Shown: positions 43,440 through 55,800 of the stretch, one piece after another
Layout: every line of letters starts with the position of its first letter
Numbering within the stretch: the stretch's first letter is position 1
Assembly (NCBI RefSeq): GCF_963678635.1
Contig: NC_087064.1
Coordinates: forward strand, 73,591,465 to 73,655,464
DNA: 64,000 nt
Direction: 5' to 3'
Source of the DNA: Symsagittifera roscoffensis
Lineage: Eukaryota; Xenacoelomorpha; Acoela; Convolutidae
The notes under the pieces: model-generated
Told to the model about the DNA's origin: nothing
Databases searched by the model: none
Seen by the model: the letters and a program-made list of their open reading frames with translations, nothing else
Made by a program: the position numbers and the translations under genes

Positions 43440-44650
43440 TGCGTAATGTTCGATGTGTCTGATTGGTTGATTCCAATTAAAAAAACGTACTGGTTTATTT
43501 TTGTATATCGTTTTTATTCTTCTTTTTCCTTGTTGTTTTGATGAATGTGATGTGGCTTCTGAATCGGAAAAAAATAAATGATCGTGAACTGGGTAGTTTT
43601 TATTTATTGTTTCGTTTAGTTTGCAAAGTGCATCTAAATTACTAAATTCTGATTTGGAGACTGCGTTTCTTTGCTTTGAAAATCTTTTCCGTGTAATTTG
43701 TCTTTGTTTACTTATAATTTTTCTTTTTATTGTTTGTCGTTTTGTTTGATTGTATCCAATCGTTTGTTTGTGCGGTGTGATTACGAGATCGTATGTTTCG
43801 TTGTTTATTTCGCAATTGTGTAGTACGATTGTTTGTTTTTTTTCCTAAATTGTTCGGTGACATAAGGTTTAGGGTGAAGGATGCAAGGTTGTTATTAGTG
43901 TTTTTAAAATCCTAGACTGTTAGTCCTTACAATTTTTTTTTGTTAGCCTAACTTGGGTCTTTTTATTCAGGGTTGGAGAAAAAAGTATATATCGATTCCG
44001 GAGAATAATTGTTACTTTCTAGTGGCTATTCTTATTTAAGATGTTAACTTACTTAATCTTACTCAGAGGTAGTGATTGTGTTCAAGGGTTGGAGATTAGT
44101 AGATCAATCCACATGGTTCAGGTGTAATTAGAACGCAAGTAGTTCGTTAGGTACTATTTTAAACTTACTAAGATTTAAGGTTTAACCTGGGTCAGGTAAG
44201 AGGGGGGATCAAGTGAAGGACGAATAACCGAAGTTCTTCACTGTTTAACTTAATTAGAATGGTTAGAGTGATTTGAAAAATTTCTATTAGTCCTGGGTCT
44301 TTGAAAGGGTTGGGTAGTGAATTGACGTTTGAGGTCGTTAAACACTTTAATAATTGGGTGGGGGAGAACAAAATTGTTCTATTTGTTCCAAGGATAAGAC
44401 TTGATGATCAGGATATAAATTTTAATGGTATAAAACGGAATAAATTTAATTATTTAATGGAGATCCAAGGAAAGCCTTGATGATCTAATTTAAGATTGAA
44501 TAAGTTGAAGTCAAATAAAGGTAAAAATTAGGATAAGCCTTTAGAAATAATTTAAGTTTATTTGATAGAAAGGTTTAGTTTTGTATGATATTAGTGGTTT
44601 TATGATTGCTGTTATGTTTAGGTGATGAAGCTGGAGATGACAGGATGATT
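43440..44650 (-). other. Leader of retroelement copy B
   Basis: Untranslated sequence between the 5' LTR and gag, homologous to 4640-5390 of copy A. Includes GATCCAAGGAAAGCCTTGATGATCT. I could not identify a convincing tRNA primer-binding site next to the LTR. Confidence 0.55.
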
Positions 44651-45965
44651 TGTATATACTAATAATTTATGATCATGTTAACTAATTTTTATTTTTAATT
44701 TCAATAAAGGTTTTTTTCAGATTTGCGTGACATCCAAACTTGGAAATTTGCGTTTTTTGTCGGTGTCCAAAACAAAGTTTGTATCCAAAAATTTCCAGGA
44801 GGAGAGTGACGGAGCTACCGTTGTCAGAAAGTTTTTCCGGATATAGTTTTGCCAACGAATGACAGTTCTATTGCCAAGTAAGATGCAGACATCCAAACTT
44901 GGAAGTTTGCGTTTTTTGTCGGTGTCCAAAACAAAGTTTGGATCCAAAAATTTCCAGGAGGAGAGTGACGGAGCTACCGTTGTCAGAAAGTTTTTCCGGA
45001 TATAGTTTTGCCAACGAATGACAGTTCCATTGCCAAGTAAGATGCAGATCCCTGACAACCAATTGCTTGCTAAAGAGCAGCTATCACGAATTTTGCATCG
45101 CAAGTTCCCAATGATTGCAGATAAATCATTTTATACTTTTTGGCATGCTTGATTAGTGAATTGTCGATACAGAAAAACCATACCAGGGCGACCAGTCATT
45201 TGGATTATCGTTGAAAAGTGCAGTTCATATTGATAGAACTTACAAGTACTATCGGAGTTGTTAGCTTGTAAAACTTAGTTGTGACTGTAGTGCTGATTTG
45301 GAGTTGCAGAAATCAAAATCGGGTTCAAGAAAACACTACTCAAACACTACTCACTTTTCAAAATCGTTGATCACCTGTTTCAAATTGGACTTATGTCAAA
45401 AACAGAAGCTCAGTTATCATTTCTTTTTATAAATAAATTGAAAATGACCGCAATTTTGGGGGAAACGAATTGAGGTGTTTTTATCAATCGTTATTGTACA
45501 ATAGTAATTTTGGTTTAGCGCCTGAAAAATTTATTGAAGATTTTCTTTCAAGATTTTTTTGTTTGCAATTGAAAATCTAAATTCATTGCTAGTAAAATTC
45601 TAAATATAAAAGTTTGTGTTGGCTTTTGCCTTACAAACCATGAAACTTAAAGGTAAGTTTCTTTGTAGTCGTAGATCGTCTCTTGTCGAAGGTCTTCTTC
45701 CAATGCCGGGTAGTTCTCGTATTGTAGGGAATAGCGGCTCTGATCTATTGAGTCGTAGAGACATTTCAATTAAATTATTGTCATGTAACATTTCGAAAAC
45801 GTTTTTGTCTATTCTAATCTATTTTGTTAGTTTCAAACTAATTTGTTTTTTAAGGTCCTATTCGAGCCTCACTGGTCGCACCAGATGAGTTATGACTTAG
45901 GTGTAACTCACAGAGTAATTTAAAATAGGGTACACCGTCTGCTCGTCACGCTATCTTATTTTTGG
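44651..45965 (-). repeat. 5' LTR remnant of copy B with a nested insertion
   Basis: It begins with the same TGTATATACTAATAATTTATGATC word as the 3' LTR at 12149. At about 44722 it is interrupted and resumes at about 45449. It is cut off at about 45965, where the 3' LTR continues as CGGCCGGATAG. The missing outer part means this copy lacks a complete 5' LTR. Confidence 0.65.
44723..45448. repeat. Insertion in the LTR, related to 46229-46790
   Basis: It contains a 162-bp unit in tandem (44727 and 44889), then about 400 bp of unique sequence. 44889-45448 is nearly identical to 46229-46790. The unit length is a multiple of three, so a 128-codon minus frame (45103-44717) reads through both units, with GNGTVIRWQNYIRKNFLTTV twice. 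No family recognised. It may be an exon-derived or satellite-like insertion. Confidence 0.75.
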
Positions 45966-46228
45966 TCACTAAACTGTTTTTCACTTCAAAAACTCGGTTT
46001 TTTTTACCGGATATGATTGAAGTATTGTTGTCGTTTAAGTTGCGGAACTTCAAATATTTTATGTGTGGATCTTTGCCACACATAATTTTGAATTGAGAAA
46101 CAACCAATGGGGAAAAGTTTGGAGTCTGGGATTATTAAGACATCCTCTAGTAGATTTTGGTTACGTGTAACATTATCGGGTCTACTGTGAACCGCCACAG
46201 AGTTTACAGAGTTTTGAATCTTCCAAGC

Positions 46229-46790
46229 GTGACATCCAAACTTGGAAGTTTGCGTTTTTTGTCGGTGTCCAAAACAAAGTTTGGATCCAAAAATTTCCAG
46301 GAGGAGAGTGACGGAGCTACCGTTGTCAGAAAGTTTTTCCGGATATAGTTTTGCCAACGAATGACAGTTCCATTGCCAAGTAAGATGCAGATCCCTGACA
46401 ACCAATTGCTTGCTAAAGAGCAGCTATCACGAATTTTGCATCGCAAGCTCCCAATGATTGCAGATAAATCATTTTATACTTTTTGGCATGCTTGATTAGT
46501 GAATTGTCGATACAGAAAAACCATACCAGGGCGACCAGTCATTTGGATTATCGTTGAAAAGTGCAGTTCATATTTGTAGAACTTACAAGTGCTATCGGAG
46601 TTGTTAGCTTGTAAAACTTAGTTGTGACTGTAGTGCTGATTTGGAGTTGCAGAAATCAAAATCGGGTTCAAGAAAACACTACTCAAACACTACTCACTTT
46701 TCAAAATCGTTGATCACCTGTTTCAAATTGGACTTATGTCAAAAACAGAAGCTCAGTTATCATTTCTTTTTATAAATAAATTGAAAATGA
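46229..46790. repeat. Second copy of the LTR-inserted repeat
   Basis: Nearly identical to 44889-45448, in the same orientation, with a single 162-bp unit instead of two. The minus frame (46446-46204) reads the same peptide blocks, including KIRDSCSLASNWLSG. Copies on both sides of an LTR fragment suggest a duplication spanning 45449-46228, or two insertions. Confidence 0.8.
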
Positions 46791-48118
46791 CCCTAAAAAG
46801 TTTGTCTCTAAACAGTATCGGACTTTTTTGCTAACTTGCGTCGAGTTTCCGGTTTAAGTTTTGCAAGAGATTTGAATACGTTTTTTAAAATTTTCTGAAT
46901 GGTATGCACCTTCAAGCTATTGAATTTTTATGGCCAAACTTACGAGAAAACTGGTCTTGTCTCAATCTTCAACGCTCTGCTGAACATTTCGTGCATCAAA
47001 TTAAATCGTTACTAGATTATCAAGCTAAATTGCAGTTTTTTGCCTTATACCAGTCTCAAAAAATCACAAAAAGTTTTGTTGAAGGTTTTAAATCTTATTT
47101 TTTTTGCTATGTGGTTTTTTCAAAACATTGTTTTTCGGAGCAATCGACGCTGCTTCCCGAGCACGTGTCAATTTTTTCCTTTTCAGGTCACATACACTAG
47201 AGATGATACTTGCTCTCTTTTCAAAAACTTTTGAAAAATTGCTAACTATCTAAAGCACTTCGGTGACTATTTCTGCCTTATTACGTTTTTCCAGTGCAAC
47301 TACTTGAACTCAATTCTTTTGGTTCTATGCCATCTGCTTTTGGTTACAAAGTTTTGTATGCCAGACGGAAACAATCCAATATGCCTGTAGCACAACTGCT
47401 GGTAATTTTTTCTGAAATTGTTGGAAAATTTTAATGAACTCTTTTTCATTACAAGGCCAAACTGTTCGTTCACTGGATCAGCGAACAACTTTTGGAACAT
47501 TTTCAATTTGTTCCAAAATGTAACTATATTCACAATTTTTGTTGCGGAAACGGCGACATCGCCGACATCGGCTGATTTTGTAGCGACTTAGGGCTATAAA
47601 TGTGTTCAGCTTTTTGTTCGTGGAATCGAAAACACTTAAAAATCAGACAAAACGCCGACCATTCCGCGACAAATCTGTGTTTGCGGCGGATTTCGCTTAT
47701 AGTTCACGAAATACCCAATTTAGCCTCTTAATGTTTTGTTATGATAAAAATCACAGTCTTTTAAATAATTGATTTAAAACTTTAAAACATTCGAAAACAA
47801 TTGATTACCCTTTTTGTTTTACTTTTGAAATATATTTAAGATCACAACGAAAAAAAAGACTAACACTACTTTCATATGCTATATTTACTTTTGCTCAATT
47901 TCCAATTGATAAAAACTTCGAGTCCCTATATTGCAGAAAAAACACAAGTACTACAAGCCCTTTTCGCGTCAGAAGTTGGTCGGCGAAACTGATTGCTTTT
48001 GTTTACCAAATAACTTGTGTACGCGAGTGGCCTGAACTTTGCAGGTGGTCGAAACGGATGAAAAAATCTGTACTAATTTATCAAATCTCCTCTTTATCAA
48101 TTTAAAATTAGTAGTTAC
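46791..48118. other. No gene recognised
   Basis: AT-rich with one less AT-rich patch at 47545-47600 (GGCGACATCGCCGACATCGGC). A plus-strand frame of 98 codons at 46904-47200 has no recognisable feature and overlaps another frame, so I do not call it. If the host gene call is right, this is intron sequence next to the 48119 exon. Confidence 0.45.
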
Positions 48119-48306
48119 CTTGCGTAATCAGAGAACGTCACATGGGGAATGACTAAACATATCCAAGCAACAAGAATAGCAAAAAAAGCTGTGGTTAGAA
48201 GAAGTTTGCGGTCGATATGCGCACTGTCTTTCAAGGTCATCCCGCAGAAGACACTCCACAAGTAGTCACCACACAAATGTTCAAACCAGATCGAATGAAG
48301 AGCTGG
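48119..48306 (-). CDS. Internal exon of the same host membrane-protein gene
   Basis: The minus strand shows a CCTCGTCCAG acceptor, about 62 codons without a stop, and a GTAACT donor at 48118-48113. The peptide includes WFEHLCGDYLWSVFCG followed by a hydrophobic helix (LLTTAFFAILVAWICLVIPH), a clear transmembrane segment. The exon ends in phase 2 and fits the exon at 11900 exactly. The intervening intron would be about 36 kb and would hold the retroelement B/Polinton nest. The upstream exon was not found within the window. Family unrecognised. Confidence 0.55.
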
Positions 48307-48626
48307 ACGAGGTCAATTAAACTTTCATTTAAAAATCAAGCTTTAAGGATGTAAGTTTTTAGAAACTAAGTAAAGATATCTCCAGCTCTTAGTTCCTTTT
48401 TTCATAAATTTTTGCTTTGTCTTTGTGATACTGCTACTGCGATAGCAGTAAGATGATCTAACGGTAACCTTCAGTACTTATTTTATATTATCATAAGTGT
48501 CCAAGGTCAAGATATCTAAGACTTTTGGTTCACAGCTGAGAGTTCAGTGTGTGTTAAACCTAACTCTTATCTCAGCAGCTAAAAGAAAGAGAAAAACTAT
48601 TAATTCAATGTCAAGAAAATACCTCC

Positions 48627-49723
48627 ATGGAATTATCATTTACTTTTCCAACAAGATTTTTTTCAAACTTTCAACTTTTCCTCCTAAGATATCACATGGC
48701 GCAGCCAGCAGGATTCTCAGCTCAGGACACTTGCACTGATATGGGAATACCAGTATTTTGGGGGACAGCTAATTTAGACCCACCGTGGCAATTTAAGATC
48801 TGGTTAGAACAATTTCTAATGGCAGTCACGGTGAAAGAAAACGTTAACCCGGAAGTAATGCTGAAGGACCTAAAGGAAGTACTGGAAGAACCACCACCAA
48901 GACCAGAACCACCACGCCAGGGAGAAGATGAAGCTGCGGTAACAGCCAGAAAACTCAATAATAAATTAGCAATCGAGTTATCCTGGAGAACGTAGAGAAA
49001 AGAACACGTGGCCCAAGGGTTGGTCACAACGTTTACTATAATGAGGTACAGAAGAAGCTTGTATGCAAACTATTCCTCTCTTTAGGAACGAAAGGAAAGA
49101 AGAGATTCTTAGATTCTTACACAAAGCCCACATGCTGGATTTTCCGAAATTTCACTCAAAGAAAGTACTGAACTAGCATCGATCTCCTTCCAAAAGGTTA
49201 AATGTTTAACATTTGAGAGATACAAACTCTTCACATGAATGCAGGAACCAGGGGAAACTTTGGAGGCATTCCATGGTCGGAGCAAGGAAACTAAGAACTT
49301 TCGCGAAATTTTTTATTTCTTAGATGAAAAACATGACGTTACATGTCGGGTTCGAAAAGCTTGAATCCGAGGAAGTACTTAAGAGGGCCATAAAATTTGA
49401 ACACAGTAAATTGACCAAATTGGCGTTTCAAAAGACTAATGCAGCAACAGCTGCAGGAACGAGTACTAGTTATAGGAGGAAAAATCAAGCAAGAGCCGTT
49501 GATGGAAGAGCGAAATCCGAAAAAAAATATAACGAAACAACAGTTCAAGAGGGAAAACAGTAAACGACAGAACAACACTAGACCCATAAACTCCAGTGTA
49601 CTAACAAAACCATGTAATATACAAGGACGAGCATTTGATCAAGGACACCTGAAAGTCTGCACAGCAATGGGAAAAACCTGCAAAAACTGCGGGAAACCTA
49701 ACCATTTAGCAAAAATATGTTGA
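48627..49723 (+). pseudogene. Gag of element C with CCHC zinc knuckle
   Basis: The likely start is the Met at 48696 (MAQPAGFSAQDTC). WGTANLDPPWQFKIWLEQF follows, a block usual at the start of Gag in this lineage. The frame breaks at a TAG near 48993. Further pieces lie at 49324-49563 and 49439-49723. The last ends with a perfect nucleocapsid knuckle, CKNCGKPNHLAKIC. Confidence 0.75.
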
Positions 49724-49994
49724 TCATAGCAAGTGAGTGAAATTACGGAGGTTTCGGATAATTCGGAAGAAGAATTTGGCCTTTTTAGGGAGGATTTTGG
49801 ATCATGTAGTGATTTTGAAACATACGATCAACCACATCCATCAGAAGGTGAAAGAATCTTAAGATATGTGGGGACAGAATCTATGAGAGAAACCAAAAAG
49901 TGGGGGTAAAGAGTGTAAGCGTCCAAAAAATTGACCTACTCAAAGACCCAACGTTCAAATAAATAAAATCTCTGGAGGCCATGGTACGAAAAGA

Positions 49995-50230
49995 CAATCA
50001 GATAATTTAACTGACAGTAGATACGGGAAGTCCAGTATCTTTTCTAAATTGGGCGACGACGAGGGAAATCATAGATAAATCGAAAAGGGCACGATTCATA
50101 CCAGCCGAAAAAATAAACATGGCGACCCAGTTTGTAGATAACAACAAACAACCCATCTGTATTCTGGGGGCCTTGAAGACAAAACTTCGATCTGCGGGTT
50201 GAGAAGTGAAATGCGCCACGTTCCTGGTGA
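49995..50230 (+). pseudogene. Aspartic protease of element C
   Basis: The plus strand reads LTVDTGSPVSFLNW at about 50010-50050, the DTG/S active site of retroelement proteases. IDKSKRARFIPAEKIN and CILGALKTKL blocks follow. One TGA interrupts near 50200. It lies between the zinc knuckle and RT as expected. Confidence 0.7.
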
Positions 50231-50246
50231 CGTAACGCAAGACTAG

Positions 50247-51110
50247 ATGTATAATGGGCCTGTATCTACAGGGACAGGTGGGGATTTCGACAACACAAAA
50301 ACCAGCTCCAAAAAACTGTCGAGGCTTGACGTGCTCATGTGCGAGCAGTCGGAGGGTTGGAAAAACAAATTCTCAACAAATTTCAAAGGTTTATTTGAAA
50401 AACACGGAATTTCAAAAAACCACATAGTGAGCTCAAAGTTCCAATACGCTTTGTGTCCGATTCAGGAAAAAAGGGAGAAGAATACCGATTTATATACAAG
50501 ATAAGATAGAAAAAAAATACTGGAAAAATATTGACAGAAGGTCACATTACCAAGTTAGATAAATGCACAAGCGATTGTTTCATAGCTCTGATTGTAATTA
50601 CAGTCTGAAAAGACGACTCGATAAAACTGCAACTCGATGCAAAACCGATAAACAGACATTTGTTTAAAAACAAACATCAAATGCCTAATGTCGACGAACT
50701 TATCGATGGGGTAAGTCAGATAGTTACTGAAAAAAAAGAGGGCACACTCTATTTCTCAGTGTTAGACCTAAAGCATTCGTATAGCCAGTCAAAATTGGCT
50801 GCAGACACAGTTCGACAGTGTAACGTCGGGGGAAATGCTACAGGGACATATCGGTTCCTCACAGGGTTTTATGATTTGGCCGACATGCCGGAAGAAGTCC
50901 AAAAAGCCAGGGACAGAACGATTAATCACGCAAAGAACACTTTCTGTTTCCTAGACGATATTCTCATTGTGTCAAAAGGGGTTAAATCAGATCACGAAAA
51001 GTTAGTAGAGAAGGTACTAAAAAACTGAATGAATAAAATCTAGCGTTGAAAGTTGCGAAATGTGAGCTTTTTAAAAATCAAGTTGACTGGCTAGGCCATC
51101 ACCTATCGGA
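50247..51110 (+). pseudogene. Reverse transcriptase of element C
   Basis: Pieces in order: LFEKHGISKNHIVSSKFQY (50247-50504 frame), KLDKCTSDCFIALIVITV near 50555-50605, FSVLDLKHSYSQ (motif A) and FCFLDDILIVSKG (the FLDD form of the YxDD box) in the 50660-51028 frame. WLGHHLSE follows near 51090. Several shifts and stops separate them, but both catalytic regions are recognisable. Confidence 0.85.
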
Positions 51111-51406
51111 GTAAGGGGTTACCCCAAAATTCCGGCTTCTGTCTTCTGTCTTCTGTTACCCTTAAGACATAAGCAATTCAAAATCTCAACCCACTTAAAT
51201 AATTAAAACAACTAAGACCTTTTCTTGGTAGTAAAAATCACCTACCGAAATTCATCCCAAATGCAGCAAGTTCAACGGATAAACTTCTCCCACTTCACAG
51301 GGAAAAAATTTAAAAGAAAAAATTAAAAAACTTGAAAATACCAGTGACAAAAAATGGAGGATGAGCACACAGTCAATTTTGATGCTATAAAAATGCAGTA
51401 GCCAAC

Positions 51407-51830
51407 ATGTCGAAAATACACTACAACGACGCAAAGCGGAATACAAGGGTTAATTCCGATGCAAGCCACATTGGTTTTGGTCCACACTTTGGTTGTGCCC
51501 CAATCTCGTTCGCATCGAGGTACCTAAATGTACAAGAAAAAAAATACTCAACAAACAAACTTGAGTTACTTGCAGCTGTTTGGGCAGTCGACAGATACAA
51601 ACATTATCTACTCGGGAAGGAGTTTACCATTGCAACGGATCATTAAGCCTTAGCTTCAGCCCTGGATGGTAACAAATCAAGCTAAACGTATCAATCACGT
51701 TTGATCCGATGGGTCGATAGAAAAATGCCCTTTTAATTTAAAATAGTTCACATTCCAGGGAAGAACATGGGGACTGTCGAGTTTTTTTCGCGTGTTCCGT
51801 ATAATGATCCATGGCCCAAATCCCAATTAG
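51407..51830 (+). pseudogene. RNase H and connection of element C
   Basis: The frame at 51407-51646 contains NSDASHIGFGPHFG, then PISFASRYLNVQEKKYSTN, then KLELLAAVWAVDRYKHYLLG and TIATDH. This is the standard RNase H order with catalytic Asp and Glu present. A TAA follows TIATDH, and the post-RNase H block KIVHIPGKNMG is readable near 51750. Confidence 0.85.
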
Positions 51831-52312
51831 ACGATAATTTTGTGGTAGCAACAATTAATTCTTTTCACAAATATTTATTCAGAAAACACTGATTCAATCA
51901 ACCGGAACGAAAAAATTCTAGATAGTTCTGAAATGAATGTCAGGAATAATTCATTGCCTTGTTGTTGCTATGGCAAGCAAAAAAAAGCTCGACCGGAACG
52001 AAAATAATCAACTTTTGCAACCGTAAAAACAGCTAAACAGCAGCTCTCAAAGAAAACAAATCACTTTTCTCCATTTCAACTCAGCAAACGACCTACAAAA
52101 CCGCAAAAACAGTTCAAAATCCAAAAAAAAAATACAAAAATAGACTCATGGAAGGAGATGTCAGAAAGAAACTATAAGAGACCCTACGACTGGTGGTCAG
52201 AATCATCTCAGGTATGGGGAAGCGAGGACAGAGAGGAGAGCATTCTGGATCCGCAGTGGAATAGATCCATGAACAATCTTTTATCTCAGCAGCCCGAGTC
52301 GAGATTTTTCAC

Positions 52313-52660
52313 CTAATTTGAAGCAAGATTTGAGAGGTTTGAGCGGTTTTTTTAGACAATTACGCTCAAAATCTTGCTTCAAAATGAGCGGTTTGAGCGG
52401 TTTTTGAACGGTTTATCTAAAAAAACCGCGCAAGATTTGAACGGTTTTGAGCGGTTTATCTAAAAAACCGCTCAAATCTTGCGCGGTTTTGAGCGGTTTT
52501 TTTTTAGATAAACCGCTCAAAACCGTTCAAATCTTGAGCGGTTTTTGAGCAGTTTCATTTAGATAAACCGTTCAAAAACCGCTCAAACTAATCATTTTGA
52601 AGCAAGATTATTAGCGTAATTGTCTAAAAAAACCTCTCAAACCACTCAAATCTTGTGTTT
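52313..52660. repeat. Fold-back element built from GAGCGGTTT units
   Basis: The two halves (about 52313-52480 and 52495-52660) are reverse complements. Each half also contains internal inverted and direct copies of GAGCGGTTT and AAACCGCTC. It could fold as a long hairpin with nested hairpins. Related GCGGTTT clusters stand at 53055-53140 and 60122-60205. No open frame. Confidence 0.85.
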
Positions 52661-52890
52661 TTCCTGTCGCAAGAGTACTAACTCACATCTGATATGGTTG
52701 TTTATCAGTATACAAGTTTTTTAATCGACTGGAGCGACTCAATAGTTTGCTCAAACTACGCGCTCAAGGAACTGCAAGAGACAATGGGGTATTATTTCCC
52801 GATGCTTCTTCTACAGCCAATAAATAGTTTGTATAGATAATTTTCTTGATTTGGTCGGGGAGCAAGAACGTAAATCAAGGTTTAGCTTTA

Positions 52891-55800
52891 ACCTTTGATT
52901 GAAATTATATAATTAAACGGAATTTGTAGGTTTATCTTAACAAAATTTATGAGCACTGTCTAAAACGTTATTGTGCGATTCAACGCACCACTTTCAATCG
53001 CATCAAAAATTAATACCCGGGTCGAGATCCCGCTTAAAAAGCGCTCAAGATATGGGCGGTTTGAGCGGTTTTCCAGCAGGATTTGAGCGGTTTGGGCGGT
53101 TTGGGTGGTTTTGGAAAAACCGCTCAAACCGCTCAGACTTCAAAAAAAGTTAAAGAAAGTTTGAGTAGGGTTAAAAAGTGAGTTTTAATGATAAGAATAA
53201 ACAAACAAAAGTCTCACAAAATTTGCACTTGTTTTGTACAAGCTAGATAACGCTCTAAAAAGTACAATTCAATTTGGTTTTCTTGTTAACGGACAATGTT
53301 TTGTAGTCTTTATTTACTACTTAGTTCTTTTTCTTTTTTAGTGATTTTATGGTCATCCGATGCATCGAAATAGTTTACTTTTGTTGGGAGACGTTTTTGA
53401 AGGCTGCACACTACTTTCCATCCTTTTGTGTGGCTCCGCAGAATTAAGATTGGATGCAGAATTGCCCTTCTTCGACAGCTTTTGTTGTTCTAGCGATCCC
53501 TTTTACGCCGCACCTCGCCGGTTCCAACAGGGAGGAGAGAAAAAGTTTTCACCTTTTGGCACTATGCTTTTGAAACAGCCACAACTCGCCAATTTGTTCA
53601 AATGTTTAGTATCTTAACAGTTTCTGTTGCATACATTCTGAACTTCCTGATATCATAGGACTCGCTAATCTTTTCTTGTTTCTCAAATGCAAGGGAAGGC
53701 AGCATTTTACGGCCAGCGCTAAATTGTGACTGTTTTTGTAGGTCATTTTCAGACCCAATTTATTGATTTTTTCAAGTTATTTTTCAGAGATGAAAAAAGA
53801 GCCCGATAAGGGCGCTCCGGGATTTTTTTTTGGAAAGACTAAAGAGCAGGTTGCTCCAAATATAACAAAAGTTTTTCAGACCGTTTGTTGGGTGCTAAAA
53901 CAATTAAAGCTTGGTAAAAGCATTTCTAAGTTCAGTTGTGTTGGTGATGAAGCCGTATGTACAAACTGGTGCAAGCCAGATACACTAATGATAGAAATTA
54001 TGGTAGTAATTCTAAAACTTACATCGGCTAATCACAAAGAAAACTTTTTCAGAACTTTCAGCAATTTGGGGTCAACGCAAAAAATGATTCGCTCGTGGTC
54101 ATTTGATCCACTCTCAAACGAAATAAAAGTTCCAAAATTTCAGGGACCTCGAATTTTTGCGCAAAGTGGAAAAATTGCACATTTACATCTAGCTGGTACA
54201 AGTGCAGGCAGCCGTTTGAATCAGTTTATTTTTTATTTCCAAATTATTTTCATTGGCAAAACCGTACTTGCAACTACGACAGTAGGTGTAAATCCCTCGC
54301 TGAGATCTTGTAAAAACTTGATGAAAACCCGGGCATCTTATTTTCCCGCTGAAATGTCATGATTACGCTCTCCACGCGTCTCAATTGAACCGTTATCATC
54401 GGTAATTAAAGATGCTCTACGTTAATGTGTTTGGTATTTTAAGCAAATGCAGTTTTCCATCATTTTGATTCTTTTGCTTAACAATATGGCTTGTTTTGTT
54501 GATGAATGTGTGGATTCGAAAGAAGTTTCAATCATGATTTGTTTTTGGTATTTGCGCTTGCTTATTACTTGAAAAAAGCATATAAAGACTGTAAAAATTT
54601 AAAATTGTCTGGAATATTAAAAATTGTCTGGAATATGAATTCAAATTGATATAAATGATCACAAGCAGTTTCCTTAGTAATCATAAAGAACATCACAAAA
54701 ATCTAATTTTAAATATACAATAAACTTGTCGATAAAATTATTAAATAAAATGGGTAGCCTCATTTTTAGCAAGTATTACTATAATAAACCAAGTTTTCGA
54801 TGCAATACGGCGTGCGTTTATTGCAGGATTAAATCGGTGTGATAGGGTTTAAGACAGGGAACTCATATAGCGTTAGTTTTTGCATTAAGTTTTTAAGTAG
54901 GAGCTACATTTTTGTGGATTTAATTTGCGTAGTAGTGAAATGACTAGATATTTTAATTTACGGTGTCAATTTGTATAGTATTTAATAGTAGGACACCGGA
55001 TAAACTACCAGCAGTGATTTGAGATGTCAACTGTGACCTTCAAAACTCAATCACCCAAGGCATCACACACAGTTTTTATCTCGAGTGTTTCTTATTCCAA
55101 TGAATCTTGGTCGCATGTTCTTTTAGATGAAAAAAGAGGAAAGTTCCCACAGCTAATTTACCGGCCCGGTTGACAAAGCTGAGCTGCACAATCTCGCACA
55201 CAGCCAACCGGATGTCTTATATGCGGTCACGTTTCGCCGTGGTAGAATAGAAGATCAGAGGAAACTTAAAAAGCGTTCATATGGGAAGCTGCGTGAGTTG
55301 CTGCGCCAATGAAACGGCGGCCTATGTATCTAGAGATGAGCCAATGAAAACGTTCCTTCTGACCATGTCTTTTCTAGTGAGCTGCGGGAAATGTCACAAA
55401 TTCATTGGACAAAATTAATTTTTTAAATAAAATTCCTGGGCTTTTTTATTCGTAGCTGTTCAAAGTAAAGTACTATCGAAGATGCAAAAAATAGACCCGA
55501 GTTAGAAAACGCGAGAGAAACTTATAGCGAAAGTTTCTATTTTTTTTTGCAGCAGGAGTACTTTGCGGATGAGTCCAAACCTGATTAACCTGAGTAAACT
55601 TGTATAGAATTCTAGTCGCTTTCTGTCATACTCTCTGTTCTAGTGAAAGTTTATTTTCGTCCTCATAAAAATGTCAAATTACGGCAAGTGCAGTAAGCCT
55701 AGCCGTGTCACTTTTTGGTAACGGCCTCTCTACGTTTTAAGGCTTTGGTTCAAAAGGGTTCTCGGTGTCTGTGAGACTTGGGACCTCATTTATTGGCAAA

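Larger units (their letters stand above)
11901..48118 (-). other. Inferred giant intron holding nested transposons
   Basis: The interval is bounded by a donor (GTAACT, 48118) and an acceptor (TTTTTGCAG, 11901) whose flanking exons are in compatible phase. Inside are LTR element B, the Polinton and assorted repeats. The alternative is that the two exons belong to different genes, or that the scaffold is misjoined. Confidence 0.4.
48627..52290 (+). mobile_element. Ty3/gypsy retroelement C, truncated, integrase missing
   Basis: Plus-strand element with gag, protease, RT and RNase H in order, each broken. After the RNase H/connection region (to about 51890) no integrase is seen. The remaining 400 bp contain only short unrelated frames. 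LTRs were not identified. It belongs to a different lineage from copies A and B, and shares RT-entry sequence with the remnant at 7746-8170. Confidence 0.75.

Noticed and set aside
46904-47200. 98-codon plus-strand frame
   Set aside because: No recognisable feature, overlaps a second frame, and lies in inferred intron sequence.
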